This document shows positions 32,649 through 42,210 of a stretch of DNA of 42,868 nt, one piece after another; the stretch's first letter is position 1; each line of letters begins with the position of its first letter. Source of the DNA: Chloroflexota bacterium. GTDB lineage: Bacteria; Chloroflexota; Dehalococcoidia; Bin125. Below the pieces are notes generated by a model, which saw nothing but the letters and a program-made list of their open reading frames with translations, had not been told where the DNA came from and did no database searches. A program made the position numbers and the translations under genes. Where the stretch lies: assembly GCA_028875225.1 (NCBI GenBank), contig JAPPFB010000010.1, forward strand, positions 1 through 42,868, in the 5' to 3' direction.

Positions 32649-34081
32649 ATGCGCTTGAAGGATTCAAGAGAGTCGCCAGGGATGTTCTGGAAGCCAGAGC
32701 GTCCGTACTACAGAGTGCCCGGCATGCTGACGGTCGACACTGAGGGTTGCCCATCTGTCCGCCTATTCGGCATATTGGATAGGTCTCGGAGCACCGACGC
32801 GAGCCGTCTCGCATCTGCCCGTCCTCCGCATAGTGGGGCAACAAACATCGGTAGAGTGGTCGGCATTCTGGAGGATAGTGTCGCCACGCTCGATGACTGC
32901 ATACAGATGCTCAACCAATACAGCTTCTCCGGCGCAGTGTCCAGCTCAACTCTCGATGCAAAACGAGCCTACTTGACACCCTCACGTTCCCTGGATGCTG
33001 GAAAAACGCTTGCGTTCTCCTCAGTCAGTGTAGGCATAGAAGGACTGTTTGAATGGCTGTCCATGCCTCCTTGGCAAAACGACTCTGGTCTTAACCATGA
33101 TGGAGATGGCTTGCTGATATCGTCTACAGGCATTGAACCACTCGAGCTGCAGCTACAAGATGGCACACAACTTCTTCTGTCATCCTACGGTACGGCTCCT
33201 ACCCGACTTCCGAGTGATGCTGACATCACGCTGAGCCAAGACGCTCGACTGCACATCCGGCCACCCGAGCCATGCGGATTGGATACATACACTGAAATCG
33301 CACAGCGATTTCAGAATTTTCTTTCGCTGGCGGTAGATCGGCCAGTGTCCATTACTTCCCTTGTTGGCTACTCACCTCAGGTGATTTCCTCGGCGCCGGA
33401 ACCAAGGGCTCTGCCAGTTGACATTTTTGGCCGATTCCCAAATCCGCCGAGGGTCGGCGAGTCGGTGAACTCCAACAGCATGCTCTTCCGGCAGCCTGCC
33501 ATTGCGGAGACCCTCGAAGCGAAGCTGAATGCGTGGTGGTCAATGTACGACGACGCCAGGGGCCCACTCAGCTTGTACTTCGCAGTCACTCACGATGCCT
33601 ACGGCAACATCGAAGGGAACTGTTGGCCCTTGCCCAAGCGGCGGAAGGCCTTCATCGATTCCTGATGCCTTCGACTTCAGAGGTCTCGGACGAAGAACTC
33701 GACAAGGTTGTGAAGAAGATCAGGTCACAGCTAGATGGGGAACAGTGGAAGATCGTTGAAGGTCGGCTGGCCTACCCAAATGAGCCTAACTTTGGGGAGC
33801 GCTTGAGAGACCTACTACAACCAATAAAGGGTCACTTGGGCAATAGTGACGAGCGAAAGAGTTTCGTCTATAAGGCGTCGGCCATGCGAAACATTCTTAC
33901 ACATCAGAGGGAGCCACGTGAGAATGTGGACATGAGCCCTGAATCGCTCATTGTGGTGACGAGGAAGATTCGCGCGGTGGTTCAGACAAAGCTACTTGAC
34001 TTACTAGGCTTCTCCGCCGCGGAGATTGACTCGATCGTAATGCACCAAATCAAAAATAGACTGGATGTCTTCCTGTTGTGA
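32649..34081 (+). pseudogene. ApeA-like HEPN defence gene split by one frameshift
   Basis: The first frame (to 33665) begins with an ApeA-type N-terminal domain (GMFWKPERPYYRVPGMLTVD, GRVVGILEDSVATLDDC) and runs to PLSLYFAVTHDAYG. The family-like continuation ELLALAQAAEGLHRFLMPS lies in the -1 frame and carries on to 34081. The C-terminal HEPN signature is KASAMRNILTHQ (Arg at 33887, R-N-x3-H). The switch falls at about 33600-33620. Total length, about 477 codons, suits ApeA, a single-gene abortive-infection RNase. No classical slippery heptamer is seen, so I call it a broken gene or a sequencing error. Codons are AT-richer than those of the neighbours. Confidence 0.65.
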
Positions 34082-34244
34082 ATGCCCGCATCGTAGGACG
34101 GTCAACTCTCGTGGTTCAAGAGGTTGCCGCGGAGTGCCTCAGAGCCTTGGCTCTTACTGAGTGGCGTAGGCGGGCATGGAACACCTCAGATCCGTTGCCG
34201 CTTTTGCGCCACGCTCAGCGGATCCCGTCGACCTCACCGCCGAC

Positions 34245-35858
34245 TTACGCCTTCGCGCGCACGAACAGCGAACACGGGCCAACACGTGCCAACTCGTATC
34301 GGTCCGAGACATTGAGCGGAAGATCAACTCCTCGACCCGCAGTCGCCTCCTGGGCGACACGTCGGAAGTGGTCAGCGGCGAGTGGGTCTTCAAACAAAAC
34401 CAGGACGAGTGGCTGAGCGCCATGATCCTGGAGCGGTTGTCTGGACGAGTAGTAGCGCAAGTAGGGGGCGAGTCGTCGTATCATTGTCGAGGGCCGTATC
34501 GCGCGTCGCTCCCACTCGAGGAAGAATGGCTGGTTTCGCCCCTCGCGATGCAGGACTCCGAATGCATCTGGTTGGATTGAGCGCTGTCGATCCCCAAAGT
34601 GAAAGTAGCGTGAGGCACGCTGGGGCGGATCGAGTTGTGTCAGCTCCCAACCTTTCACGCGAGCCTGTTTTGCAAGGGCCGCCAGGAACCCATGGACGGA
34701 ATCGGTGTGAGCGAGATTGCGCAACAACTGACGGGTCCTGAAGCCCCTAAAGTTACGCCAGTCGAACTCGGCGGCAGGGTCGCTCACTTCGGAGCTCCAA
34801 CGTTTGCGCAGCTCGCCGACCGAGGCGCGGTCCCGTCGGGCCACGAGGGCAAGTCCGCGATGGGAGAGCGTGAGTCGGGTCTGCCCCGCGACGTTGGTCC
34901 GAGCGATCAACCCCCACTGCCCCGACCGTTGTAACAGGCCGCGCAGGCGGGTGCGGCCCACGCCCAGCAGCGCGGCCAGATGATCCGTTCTTGTCCAGGG
35001 CCAGTCACCGATCAGGTCGAGACAGCGCTTCTCCGAAGGTCCCAGGCAGGCGGCCAACATCGAGTCTGGCGGCCTGCCGACAGAGAACTCGCCCGCTGGC
35101 GGCGAGACACGGACCAAGAGGCGCTCCGTCGGCCATGAGTTGTGAGGCCCGGCAAGGCCCAGCGCCTCGCGCAGGCTGAGCGCGACTTCCGGCGTCGGCG
35201 CGCGCCAGATGAGCGAGTCCAGCCCCGCCGTTACTGCGTCCCGCTCGAGCGCGAGGAAGCAGGGTCGTGGGAAACTCCGCAGCCGCCGGGCAACTTCGCG
35301 CAAACGGGTCTCTTCCGGCGCGAGTAGCAGCACGGCGGCGAACGCCGGGCCGTCGCGCAGGCGGGCGAGCCGCCTGGCGAGGGACCGGCGTTCGTTGATC
35401 CTGCCCAGGCGCACGAGCGCGATCGTGCGACCGTCCGCCAGCCGCAGGCTGAGATCGACCGGCAACGCACGGTAGCAGCGGATCCGGATCGGAAATGCCA
35501 CATCGGCCATGGTGCAGCAGAGCCGGTAGAGCACGGCGAGCGCGTCGATCCGACCGAGGAACAGCCGCCGCGCCTGCTCCGAGACAGGCCGCTCGTGCAG
35601 CAGACGCTCGGCGTTGATGCCTTCCGACTCGGCCAGACGGCGCAGCCCTGCGGCCGTGAGCGTGTAGCGGCGGGTCGGCGGGATCAGATCCGAGGCGTGC
35701 GCGACCGGCTGGACCAGGCGCTCGCCCTCCAGCGACTCGACCGCGCGGTAGACGGCGCTGCGCGACCAGCCCGAGAGCGCGGCCAGTTCGAGCCGGTCGA
35801 GCAGCGGTAACTGACTCAACCAGCTCAGAATGCTGACCACCGGATCGCCCGTTCTCAT
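34245..35858 (-). CDS. replication-relaxation family protein
   Basis: This 537-residue protein has two winged-helix regions: residues 10-80 (LLDRLELAALSGWSRSAVYR) and about 285-345 (EKRCLDLIGDWPWTRTDHLA). The C-terminus contains FFLEWERRAIRPSTM, LAPYLRYYSSRQPLQDHG and VLVLFEDPLAADHF, the usual pattern of this family. Members occur on plasmids and integrative elements and are thought to act in replication or mobilisation initiation. It overlaps the upstream ATPase gene by 4 bp, so the two form an operon. Its last 250 residues are closely similar to the fused piece at 6590-7410. Confidence 0.78.
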   Translation of the reverse strand: MRTGDPVVSILSWLSQLPLLDRLELAALSGWSRSAVYRAVESLEGERLVQPVAHASDLIPPTRRYTLTAAGLRRLAESEGINAERLLHERPVSEQARRLFLGRIDALAVLYRLCCTMADVAFPIRIRCYRALPVDLSLRLADGRTIALVRLGRINERRSLARRLARLRDGPAFAAVLLLAPEETRLREVARRLRSFPRPCFLALERDAVTAGLDSLIWRAPTPEVALSLREALGLAGPHNSWPTERLLVRVSPPAGEFSVGRPPDSMLAACLGPSEKRCLDLIGDWPWTRTDHLAALLGVGRTRLRGLLQRSGQWGLIARTNVAGQTRLTLSHRGLALVARRDRASVGELRKRWSSEVSDPAAEFDWRNFRGFRTRQLLRNLAHTDSVHGFLAALAKQARVKGWELTQLDPPQRASRYFHFGDRQRSIQPDAFGVLHREGRNQPFFLEWERRAIRPSTMIRRLAPYLRYYSSRQPLQDHGAQPLVLVLFEDPLAADHFRRVAQEATAGRGVDLPLNVSDRYELARVGPCSLFVRAKA

Positions 35859-38410
35859 TCGTCAGCGTCCTCCTCGCGCTTGGCCTGGCGATCCTCCCGC
35901 TTCGGCTTGGGCGAGGCATCAGGTTTGCCGCGCTTAGGTTCCTTGCGGTTGCGGAGCGCGTTTGCACCGTCCTGGTACTGATCCAGCTGGCGCTTCAGCT
36001 CCATCTCCTGCGCCTCTAAGCGGTGCGCGGGCGTGAGATAGGCCGACGCGGCCTTGCGGATTTCGGCCGCCCGCCCGGAGTCGCCCAGTTCGGGCTTACG
36101 CACACGCATCGAGAACACGGGCGTGCGCTCTGTTCCGACCGTGGCACGCACGTAGCAGTGATGCACGGGCTGGGAGACGATGTCCTCCTCCGAGACCCGC
36201 TCGCGGTTCAGCTCCCAGATCAGCTCGCGCGCATCGTCGCCAGCGACCTGGAAGACGGCCAGGCAGCCGACGTTGGCCAGGAGCGTGTGGCGCATCGAGG
36301 GCGAGATCTGGTCCAGCTTGGCCAGGCTCTGGGTGGCGAGCACGAACGAAGCGCCGTACTTGCCCAGCTCGGAGAGCATCGACTCGAACTCGACCCCGGG
36401 AATCGTCTGCATCTCATCGACCACGACCAAGGCGCCGCGCCGCTCATGCTGCGGCAACCGCTCCTGTTCGCGGATCACCGAGTCCACGAGGTTGAGCAGC
36501 GAGGCTCCCACCAGCGCGGCCACGTCGCGGCCGACCGAGCCCTGGGCGGTGGAGACCAGCAGGACGCCGCCCTCGAGGATGGTCCGCCTGAGGTCGACGG
36601 TCGACCGGGATTGACCCAGGATCGCTCGAGCGTGGGTCGAAGACGCGTAGTAGTTGAGCCGGGTCTGGACCGGGGCCAGGGCGTCGGCGCGGTACTCGCG
36701 CCGCCAACGTCCGAAGTCGTTCGCCCACCACTGGAGCAGGTAGGGGTCGCGCAGCTTGGTCAGCACCTCGAAGCGGAACGACTCGTCGGTCAGCAGCTTG
36801 AGTCCGTCCAGGATGGTGTATTGCTCCTCGGGCTTAGTCGCGGGATGGCTGTTGGCCTCGTGCAGCGTCTTCACCGTCTGCTCCAGGATCGACTGCATCC
36901 GCGGGCCCCATTGCTCCCACAGCCCGCGGGCGACGCGCACGACGGCGTCGGCGGTCCGGTCGCGGTCGGTGAACACCCCGGCGTCAAGCAGGTTGATGCC
37001 GACCGCGCCGCGCTCGTCGGCCAGGTCTATGAGCCGGATCTGGGAGACCAGCTGCTCAGGCACCTGTTCGAGGATCGCGGCGACCAGGTCGGCGTGAGGG
37101 TCGATCACGACCACGGCGTCGCGGTCGCGTCCCGCGGCCTTCTCCTGCAGCTTGTGCTCGATCATGTGGCGCATCAGGGTGGACTTGCCCATCCGCGTGC
37201 GGGCCACGTAGAGGTGGTGGCGGCGCATCAGGTCGGGCGGGAAGTGGATCGGCCGCGCGAGTCCGCTGACAGCCTCGCCGACGTGCGCGCCCTCGCGCAG
37301 CTGCTCGTGCGGCGGCGGAAGCGCCTTGGCGCCTGAGCGTCCAACCTCGTAGGCCTCGTCGTTCGCGCCGGGCGGATGCCAAAGCGCGGCCAGTTCGCGC
37401 ACGCCGAGCACCGAGGGCGAGCCGAACCAGCCCGGGGCTGAGGGCGCCAAGGGCGGAGTCTGCGGCAACCAGCGCTGCAGCTTGCCGGCTTCGAAGCGGG
37501 CCCCGGCCGGATGGTCGTAGCGGCGGTAGGCGTCGGCGACCGGCTCCAGCAGTTGCTTCGCTCGTCCGCGGTCCGCGCCTGCGGGCAAGATCGCGACGAT
37601 CTCGACCTCGGCCTGGAAGGCGGCCTGGCTGATCTTCTCGCGCACCAGCACGGGGTCGAGGATCCGGTTGCGATTCCGGTTCCAGCGCATTTTGAGCCAG
37701 GTGAACCCGGCGAGGGCGACGACGACGCCGAGACCGAGTCCTACTACGTTCACAATCTCGCCTGCCTCGATCCACTTGAGCCCCAGGGCCCCACCGCCGA
37801 AGACGAGGCCGAGCACGGTCAGCGCCAGGGGATCCAGGCCTCCCCGCTGGCTCCCAGCCGGCGCATCGCGACGGACTTGGGCACGCTCCTCGCGCTCAAA
37901 CCCCTGGGCCAGGTAGCGCTGGGACCAGTCCGGTCTCAGCGCCCGCAGCCGCAGCCGAGCGACCAACCGTTCGCCCGCCCCGGCCCGGCCCAGCGCGCCG
38001 ACCAGGGCCAGCAGCGGGTCGGAGCCGGGGTCGAGCAGGTCGCGGTCGCGGAACGCTCGCAGCGGCGCATAGGGAGGACCGGAGGGCCGGAGTGTGATCG
38101 ACCAGGCTTGTTCGTCTTCCGATAGCCGCAGCGGGTCCTCGGCCGGGTGCAGCTCCCGCACCCGCGCCTGGGGGTAGTGGGCCGCGATCTGGGCGCGGAC
38201 CACGTCGTCGCCCGAGCAGCGGGCGAGCAGGCTCACGCCCCCAGCCCGGCCGGCCAGTTCGAGCGCGAAGGGTTCCGGCGCGGCGATCGACTGGAGCAGG
38301 TTCTCGACCCCGAGCAGGGTGCGTTGGCCGGTGCGCGGCGGGGTCACTTCGAGCAGCGCCGGCCCCTTCGGCCGGCGGCGCTTGATCAGCTTGAGTGGGT
38401 TGAGTCTCAT
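35855..38410 (-). CDS. TraG/VirD4-like DNA-translocating ATPase (coupling-protein type)
   Basis: This 851-residue protein has two membrane helices at about 195-245 (LTVLGLVFGGGALGLKWI and VVGLGLGVVVALAGFTWL). The motor domain has Walker A ARTRMGKSTLM near residue 405, Walker B VVVIDPHADLV, a second acidic motif GALVVVDEMQTIPG and the FVLATQSLAKLDQI sensor. The last 60 residues are highly charged. This layout is that of type IV coupling proteins or HerA-like ATPases that pump DNA during conjugation. It precedes the replication-relaxation gene with a 4-bp overlap. The promoter must lie in the 500-bp divergent region with the iterons. Confidence 0.78.
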   Translation of the reverse strand: MRLNPLKLIKRRRPKGPALLEVTPPRTGQRTLLGVENLLQSIAAPEPFALELAGRAGGVSLLARCSGDDVVRAQIAAHYPQARVRELHPAEDPLRLSEDEQAWSITLRPSGPPYAPLRAFRDRDLLDPGSDPLLALVGALGRAGAGERLVARLRLRALRPDWSQRYLAQGFEREERAQVRRDAPAGSQRGGLDPLALTVLGLVFGGGALGLKWIEAGEIVNVVGLGLGVVVALAGFTWLKMRWNRNRNRILDPVLVREKISQAAFQAEVEIVAILPAGADRGRAKQLLEPVADAYRRYDHPAGARFEAGKLQRWLPQTPPLAPSAPGWFGSPSVLGVRELAALWHPPGANDEAYEVGRSGAKALPPPHEQLREGAHVGEAVSGLARPIHFPPDLMRRHHLYVARTRMGKSTLMRHMIEHKLQEKAAGRDRDAVVVIDPHADLVAAILEQVPEQLVSQIRLIDLADERGAVGINLLDAGVFTDRDRTADAVVRVARGLWEQWGPRMQSILEQTVKTLHEANSHPATKPEEQYTILDGLKLLTDESFRFEVLTKLRDPYLLQWWANDFGRWRREYRADALAPVQTRLNYYASSTHARAILGQSRSTVDLRRTILEGGVLLVSTAQGSVGRDVAALVGASLLNLVDSVIREQERLPQHERRGALVVVDEMQTIPGVEFESMLSELGKYGASFVLATQSLAKLDQISPSMRHTLLANVGCLAVFQVAGDDARELIWELNRERVSEEDIVSQPVHHCYVRATVGTERTPVFSMRVRKPELGDSGRAAEIRKAASAYLTPAHRLEAQEMELKRQLDQYQDGANALRNRKEPKRGKPDASPKPKREDRQAKREEDADE

Positions 38411-38516
38411 CTTCGTGTCCGTTCATGGTGGTCGCGGAAACCGCGACGATGGGTGTTCGTTCGTGCTCATCTGGTCATCGTTCGGCCCCCGCATTCCGTC
38501 GGCTATCCTCTCTATG

Positions 38517-38526
38517 TAGTGCACTA
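38517..38526. repeat. 10-bp palindrome TAGTGCACTA
   Basis: This is a perfect 10-bp palindrome in the divergent region between the ATPase and the HTH gene. It is a possible operator and is near TATCCT at 38504. Confidence 0.35.
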
Positions 38527-38671
38527 GTTCGGAGTTGAGTAGGGCGCGGGCGTCGGTACAGCAAGTGATTGATCCGGGCAGACCGGGTATGTCGCCTCCG
38601 ACACAGGCGCTCGGCGCGGCCAGTCGGCGGGCCGCAATGGGGGTCGGGGGCGTGTACAGGAATCCGGACTC

Positions 38672-38688
38672 GATTGCAGAGTGCAATC
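38672..38688. repeat. perfect inverted repeat GATTGCA-GAG-TGCAATC
   Basis: Two 7-bp arms with a 3-bp centre use the same GATTGCA word as the downstream iterons. It may be a higher-affinity dimer site for the same DNA-binding protein. Confidence 0.6.
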
Positions 38689-38777
38689 GGGGCCGGATCT
38701 CCAGTCCTGGGCTGGACTTCGTGCCTCCTACCGGGAGTGAATCGCAAGCAGAGGGGTGCAAGGGCTCCTTCCCCCTG

Positions 38778-38821
38778 GATTGCAGTGAGATTGCAGTGGA
38801 GTTGCACTTGGATTGCGGTTT
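38778..38821 (+). repeat. four tandem 11-bp iterons (GATTGCAGT type)
   Basis: Units start at 38778, 38789, 38800 and 38811, exactly 11 bp apart: GATTGCAGTGA, GATTGCAGTGG, AGTTGCACTTG, GATTGCGGTTT. The period of about one helical turn puts all copies on one DNA face. Such arrays serve as plasmid replication origins or as operators. The array ends about 90 bp before the HTH gene. Confidence 0.65.
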
Positions 38822-38911
38822 TGACTGGGTTGTCCCGGGGTGGGGCGGGATGGTGGACACCTCGTGGACACGTGCGGCATGTGTTCCAGGCAACGGGCGG
38901 GGAGGGGCCGG

Positions 38912-39766
38912 GTGAGCCGGCGGCGACGCGAGGGGGCTCCCAGCGACGAGGTGTTGCTTCAGGCGCTGGACCGTCTGGTCGAGCGCGAGGGCATCGTCGA
39001 GGCGGGCGACCAGCTGGGCGTCAACTACCGCACAGCGGCCAAGTGTCTCGAAGAGCGGCAGGTCAGCCGGCGGATGCGCCAGGCGCTGGAGAAGTACCTG
39101 CGCGAACAGACCGAGGAGACTGAGCAGGACGAGCAGGAAGACCAAGCGACGGCGCCAGGTCGAGACGAGCTGGCGCCGGTTGAGCAGGAGGGTGGGGAGG
39201 AGGCCCGCCTACAGGAACCTGGGGAGGACTGGCGGCGGGCAGTGGACGAACTGCGGGTCGAACTGGCATCGCTGCGTGAGCGGGTGGAGGTGGTTGAGGG
39301 CCATGTCTCACCGGGGCCTGATGATGGAGGTGGCGGAGTCGATGTGGACGATGTGGATGCCGGACAAGGGGTGGAGCAACAGCGGTCAGTGGTCGCACCC
39401 CGCCGCGTCTTCCCTGAGCTGATCACGGAGGAGGCGGAACCGGGCGAGGAGCAGGTCTACGGGGCGGCGGCGGAGACGGTTGTCGAGTGGCGGGACGCAT
39501 GGGCGGCACGCAAGCGGGCGCGTCTCACCCTGGACTGGCTGCAGGCCGAGCGGCGGCGATTGGAGCTGGAGCTTCGGCTGGTCGGCGTGTTCGGTCTGAC
39601 CCCGCCTCCGGCCGATGCCCCTTGGGGCGAACGACGGCGTGAACGGGAGTTGGACTGGCGGCGACGGGCGCTCAGGCGGTTGCGCTGGCAGCTGCCGATC
39701 ACGTGGGGTCTGCACTGGCTGCTTCGGGGACTGACTTTGGGACGCTGGGGACGAACCGCGCAGTAG
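38912..39766 (+). CDS. HTH-containing protein of the mobile module
   Basis: This protein of 284 residues has an N-terminal HTH (LLQALDRLVEREGIVEAGDQ, LGVNYRTAAKCLEERQVS). A long acidic, Glu/Gln-rich linker with a coiled coil follows (VDELRVELASLRERVEVVEG). The basic C-terminus (ERRRLELELRLVG, then WQLPITWGLHWLLRGLTLG) may touch the membrane. The GTG at 38912 has GGGGAGGGG upstream. Its position behind the iterons, divergent from the conjugation-type ATPase, suggests an initiator or regulator of the module. I know no named family. Its stop codon lies inside the -10 box of the next gene. Confidence 0.6.
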   Translation: MSRRRREGAPSDEVLLQALDRLVEREGIVEAGDQLGVNYRTAAKCLEERQVSRRMRQALEKYLREQTEETEQDEQEDQATAPGRDELAPVEQEGGEEARLQEPGEDWRRAVDELRVELASLRERVEVVEGHVSPGPDDGGGGVDVDDVDAGQGVEQQRSVVAPRRVFPELITEEAEPGEEQVYGAAAETVVEWRDAWAARKRARLTLDWLQAERRRLELELRLVGVFGLTPPPADAPWGERRRERELDWRRRALRRLRWQLPITWGLHWLLRGLTLGRWGRTAQ

Positions 39767-39776
39767 AGTTCGCTCG
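39764..39776 (+). promoter_or_regulatory. candidate leaderless promoter -10 (TAGAGT)
   Basis: TAGAGT at 39764-39769, then 7 nt, then ATG at 39777, with no ribosome binding site. The first three bases are the stop codon of the preceding gene. Confidence 0.42.
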
Positions 39777-42191
39777 ATGACCGCGTTCAGACAACTCTCC
39801 AGGATCGCGGTCGCATGCGCGATCCTGTTCGCTGCCGGCTGGTCGCTGCCAGCGCGCGGCGAGACCGAGTCGGATGTGCCGGAGCAGACTGGCGTGGAGG
39901 TGCGGCTGGCCGGCCGGCTGCACGCGGACGGTCGGGTCGAGGTCGCGCTGCAAGCCTGGTTGAACGGTCGTTGGTCAAGGGGCGTCTTTCCGACGCGCCG
40001 CTACCTGCCCAGCGACGCGGAGGAGGATCACTGGCTTGTCTCCGCACCGGTGCGAGTGACCAGCTTCCAGTCACAGGTCAGTGTCGCCGTCGAGCATCCG
40101 CATTGGGACGGCTCGGACGGGCCCGGAGATTTCGAACTGCGGGTCGACGGACAGCGCTTTCGCTCGAACTGCGGCTACCTGGCGCTGGAACTCGACGACG
40201 GGCGGCTGCGGCTGCGTACGCGCGACAGCGCCTGCGCGGAGGATGCGGCGTTAGCCGCGAACCGGCTTGCGGTTCCCACCGGGCAGGGCCGTCAAGATGT
40301 CCGCATCGCGGCGCGGCGCAGCGCCGGAGGAGTGGAGTTGGCGGTGCAACATCGCGAGGACGGTGGTTGGAGCGAACGGCTGATCCCAGCCGCGTCAATG
40401 TTGCCCGACCAGATGAGGGTGGGCCGCTGGTACCACACATTCACGGTGGTCTTGCCGGCGCCGGCTGCGGCAGTCTCGGGACAGCTGCACCGGGCTGCCT
40501 CGCTGACCGTGGTCGAGGGCGACTTTCAGATTGAGACGGGCGATCGGCGTGTGCGTGGCAACTGCGGCGTGCTCGAACTGCGGGCGGCGGACGACGCCAT
40601 CCTGGTCGACAGCATGGACGCGCGGTGCGCGTCGCTCACGGCGCTGGCGACGATCTGCGGACCGGACGTGCGCGAGCGGGACTGCGACTGGCAGCGCAAC
40701 CACGTCTATGAGTGGGAGCGCGCTCGGCTGCAACTGGACGGGGCCGACGGGGTCATGCTCGAACTTGGCGAAGCCCAGGCGCTGGTCGACGCGGTCTACC
40801 GCGACTACTTCCCCAATCGCCCGCGTCCGCCCCGGGTGATCCGTTCAGACAGCGACGAGACCCACTACGACGGCTCAAGGCGCACTATTCAGCTGGCGGG
40901 CTGGGCGATGACGCTCGACGTCGTGCTGCACGAGACGGCGCACGCGCTGATCGACAGCGCTGGGGTCGACGATCCGGGTCACGGCGGACGCTACCTGGCG
41001 CTGCTGCTCGAGCTCTGGCAGCGCTACCTGCCGATCGTCGACAAGGGCGCCGCCCGCGCCGCCGCGCTCGCCGCCGGCCTCGAGGTCGAGGACTCGGTTC
41101 GGCCGCTGCTGCTGCGCGTGCGAGGCCCGGCGGCCTTGCGGGATCTCATCTGCGTGCATCCGGTGCGCTCGGAGCGCCTCTGCCGGGCCCTGGCGGGCGA
41201 GCTCGACCCGGGAGCGGGGGACGAGGGCGCCGGCCGCTTCGGCGGACGCCTGGGCGGCCTCTGGTGGCTGAGCCAGGTCGATGCCGACACCGGCGCACGG
41301 GAGACGATGCTCGTGCGCGAATCGACAGAGCAGCTTAACGGCGCGTCGATCGCCCGCCTAAGCATCAGTTGCGAGAGCGACGACCAACTTGAGCTGGCGA
41401 TCTGGTGGCGCGACTTGGATGCGGTGTCACCTCATCTCTCGTTCCGCATCGGCGACGGTTCCCGGCAGAGTGACCGCTGGCGGACGTTCAGCGGCGGCAT
41501 ATGGAGTGGGGACAAATGGGCTGGCCATCAGGCGCTCGACGCAGCCTCGTTCCTACAGGCGCTCAACTGGCGAGCGGCTGTCGCGGACGCGCTGCATGTG
41601 CAGTTCCCGCAGAGTGGGCGTGTGCACCGCGCCAGCTTCGAGCTTCCCGGCCTGTTCAGCACCCCGGTGCAGTCCGCCCTTGTCCGCTGCGGCGCCGAAC
41701 GCCCGGCGCGAGATTCGAACGCGCCAATCGTCGATTGGGGGCGCTTCGGAGCAGACCTCTGGTGGGGCGTCGCCGAAGATGACGAACCACCCCGAACGTA
41801 CGTGGTCAGTGAGACGACGATCTCCGGTACGGACCGCAAGGCGCGGCTCCAACTGGAATGCCAACAGGGGGAGCTGGGGTTCGACGTCTACTGGGCCGTC
41901 GACGAGGACCTCGCTCGGACCGTTGTCTACCAGATCGCCGGCGGCCCGCCGCAGCGCGAAGAGTGGACCGCCGGTTGGGCTCGTTGGGGTGATGTCGAAT
42001 ACAATTGGACGGGCCCAGAGGACGCCGCCGGGCTGGTCGCCGAGTTGGCCTGGGCCGCCCAGACCGGAGGCGCGCTGGTCGTTGAGGCGCGCGAGCGGGG
42101 CAATCCCAACCGCCGCTACACCGCCCGCTTCGAGCTGGCGGGGATCTTCGCGACGCCGGTCCAGCCCAACCTCGTGAGATGCGCTCGCTAG
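39777..42191 (+). CDS. secreted HExxH metalloprotease-like protein with duplicated flanking modules
   Basis: This 804-residue protein begins with a signal peptide (ISRIAVACAILFAAGWSLPA-type, cleaved near ARG-ETE, about residue 28). Two related N-terminal modules (about 35-155 and 165-290) each end with an NCG-L-L stretch and a following Cys, which suggests disulphides. The centre has VLHETAHALID with His385-Glu386-x2-His389 and a GHGGRY (His402) that could be the third zinc ligand, as in SprT-like or TIGR04338-like metalloproteins. Two C-terminal modules (about 490-645 and 655-804) end alike (LPGLFSTPVQSALVRC, LAGIFATPVQPNLVRC). It is probably exported and cleaves protein or binds surfaces. 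The substrate is unknown. Confidence 0.7.
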   Translation: MTAFRQLSRIAVACAILFAAGWSLPARGETESDVPEQTGVEVRLAGRLHADGRVEVALQAWLNGRWSRGVFPTRRYLPSDAEEDHWLVSAPVRVTSFQSQVSVAVEHPHWDGSDGPGDFELRVDGQRFRSNCGYLALELDDGRLRLRTRDSACAEDAALAANRLAVPTGQGRQDVRIAARRSAGGVELAVQHREDGGWSERLIPAASMLPDQMRVGRWYHTFTVVLPAPAAAVSGQLHRAASLTVVEGDFQIETGDRRVRGNCGVLELRAADDAILVDSMDARCASLTALATICGPDVRERDCDWQRNHVYEWERARLQLDGADGVMLELGEAQALVDAVYRDYFPNRPRPPRVIRSDSDETHYDGSRRTIQLAGWAMTLDVVLHETAHALIDSAGVDDPGHGGRYLALLLELWQRYLPIVDKGAARAAALAAGLEVEDSVRPLLLRVRGPAALRDLICVHPVRSERLCRALAGELDPGAGDEGAGRFGGRLGGLWWLSQVDADTGARETMLVRESTEQLNGASIARLSISCESDDQLELAIWWRDLDAVSPHLSFRIGDGSRQSDRWRTFSGGIWSGDKWAGHQALDAASFLQALNWRAAVADALHVQFPQSGRVHRASFELPGLFSTPVQSALVRCGAERPARDSNAPIVDWGRFGADLWWGVAEDDEPPRTYVVSETTISGTDRKARLQLECQQGELGFDVYWAVDEDLARTVVYQIAGGPPQREEWTAGWARWGDVEYNWTGPEDAAGLVAELAWAAQTGGALVVEARERGNPNRRYTARFELAGIFATPVQPNLVRCAR

Positions 42192-42195
42192 CCGA

Positions 42196-42210
42196 CGTCC
42201 GTCGCGGACG
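42196..42210 (+). terminator. possible terminator hairpin after the metalloprotease gene
   Basis: CGTCCG-TCG-CGGACG is a perfect 6-bp stem beginning 5 nt after the stop codon. No T run follows, so it may only stabilise the mRNA end. Confidence 0.3.

Noticed and set aside
36023-37336. 437-codon plus-strand open frame
   Set aside because: Antisense shadow of the TraG/VirD4-like ATPase.
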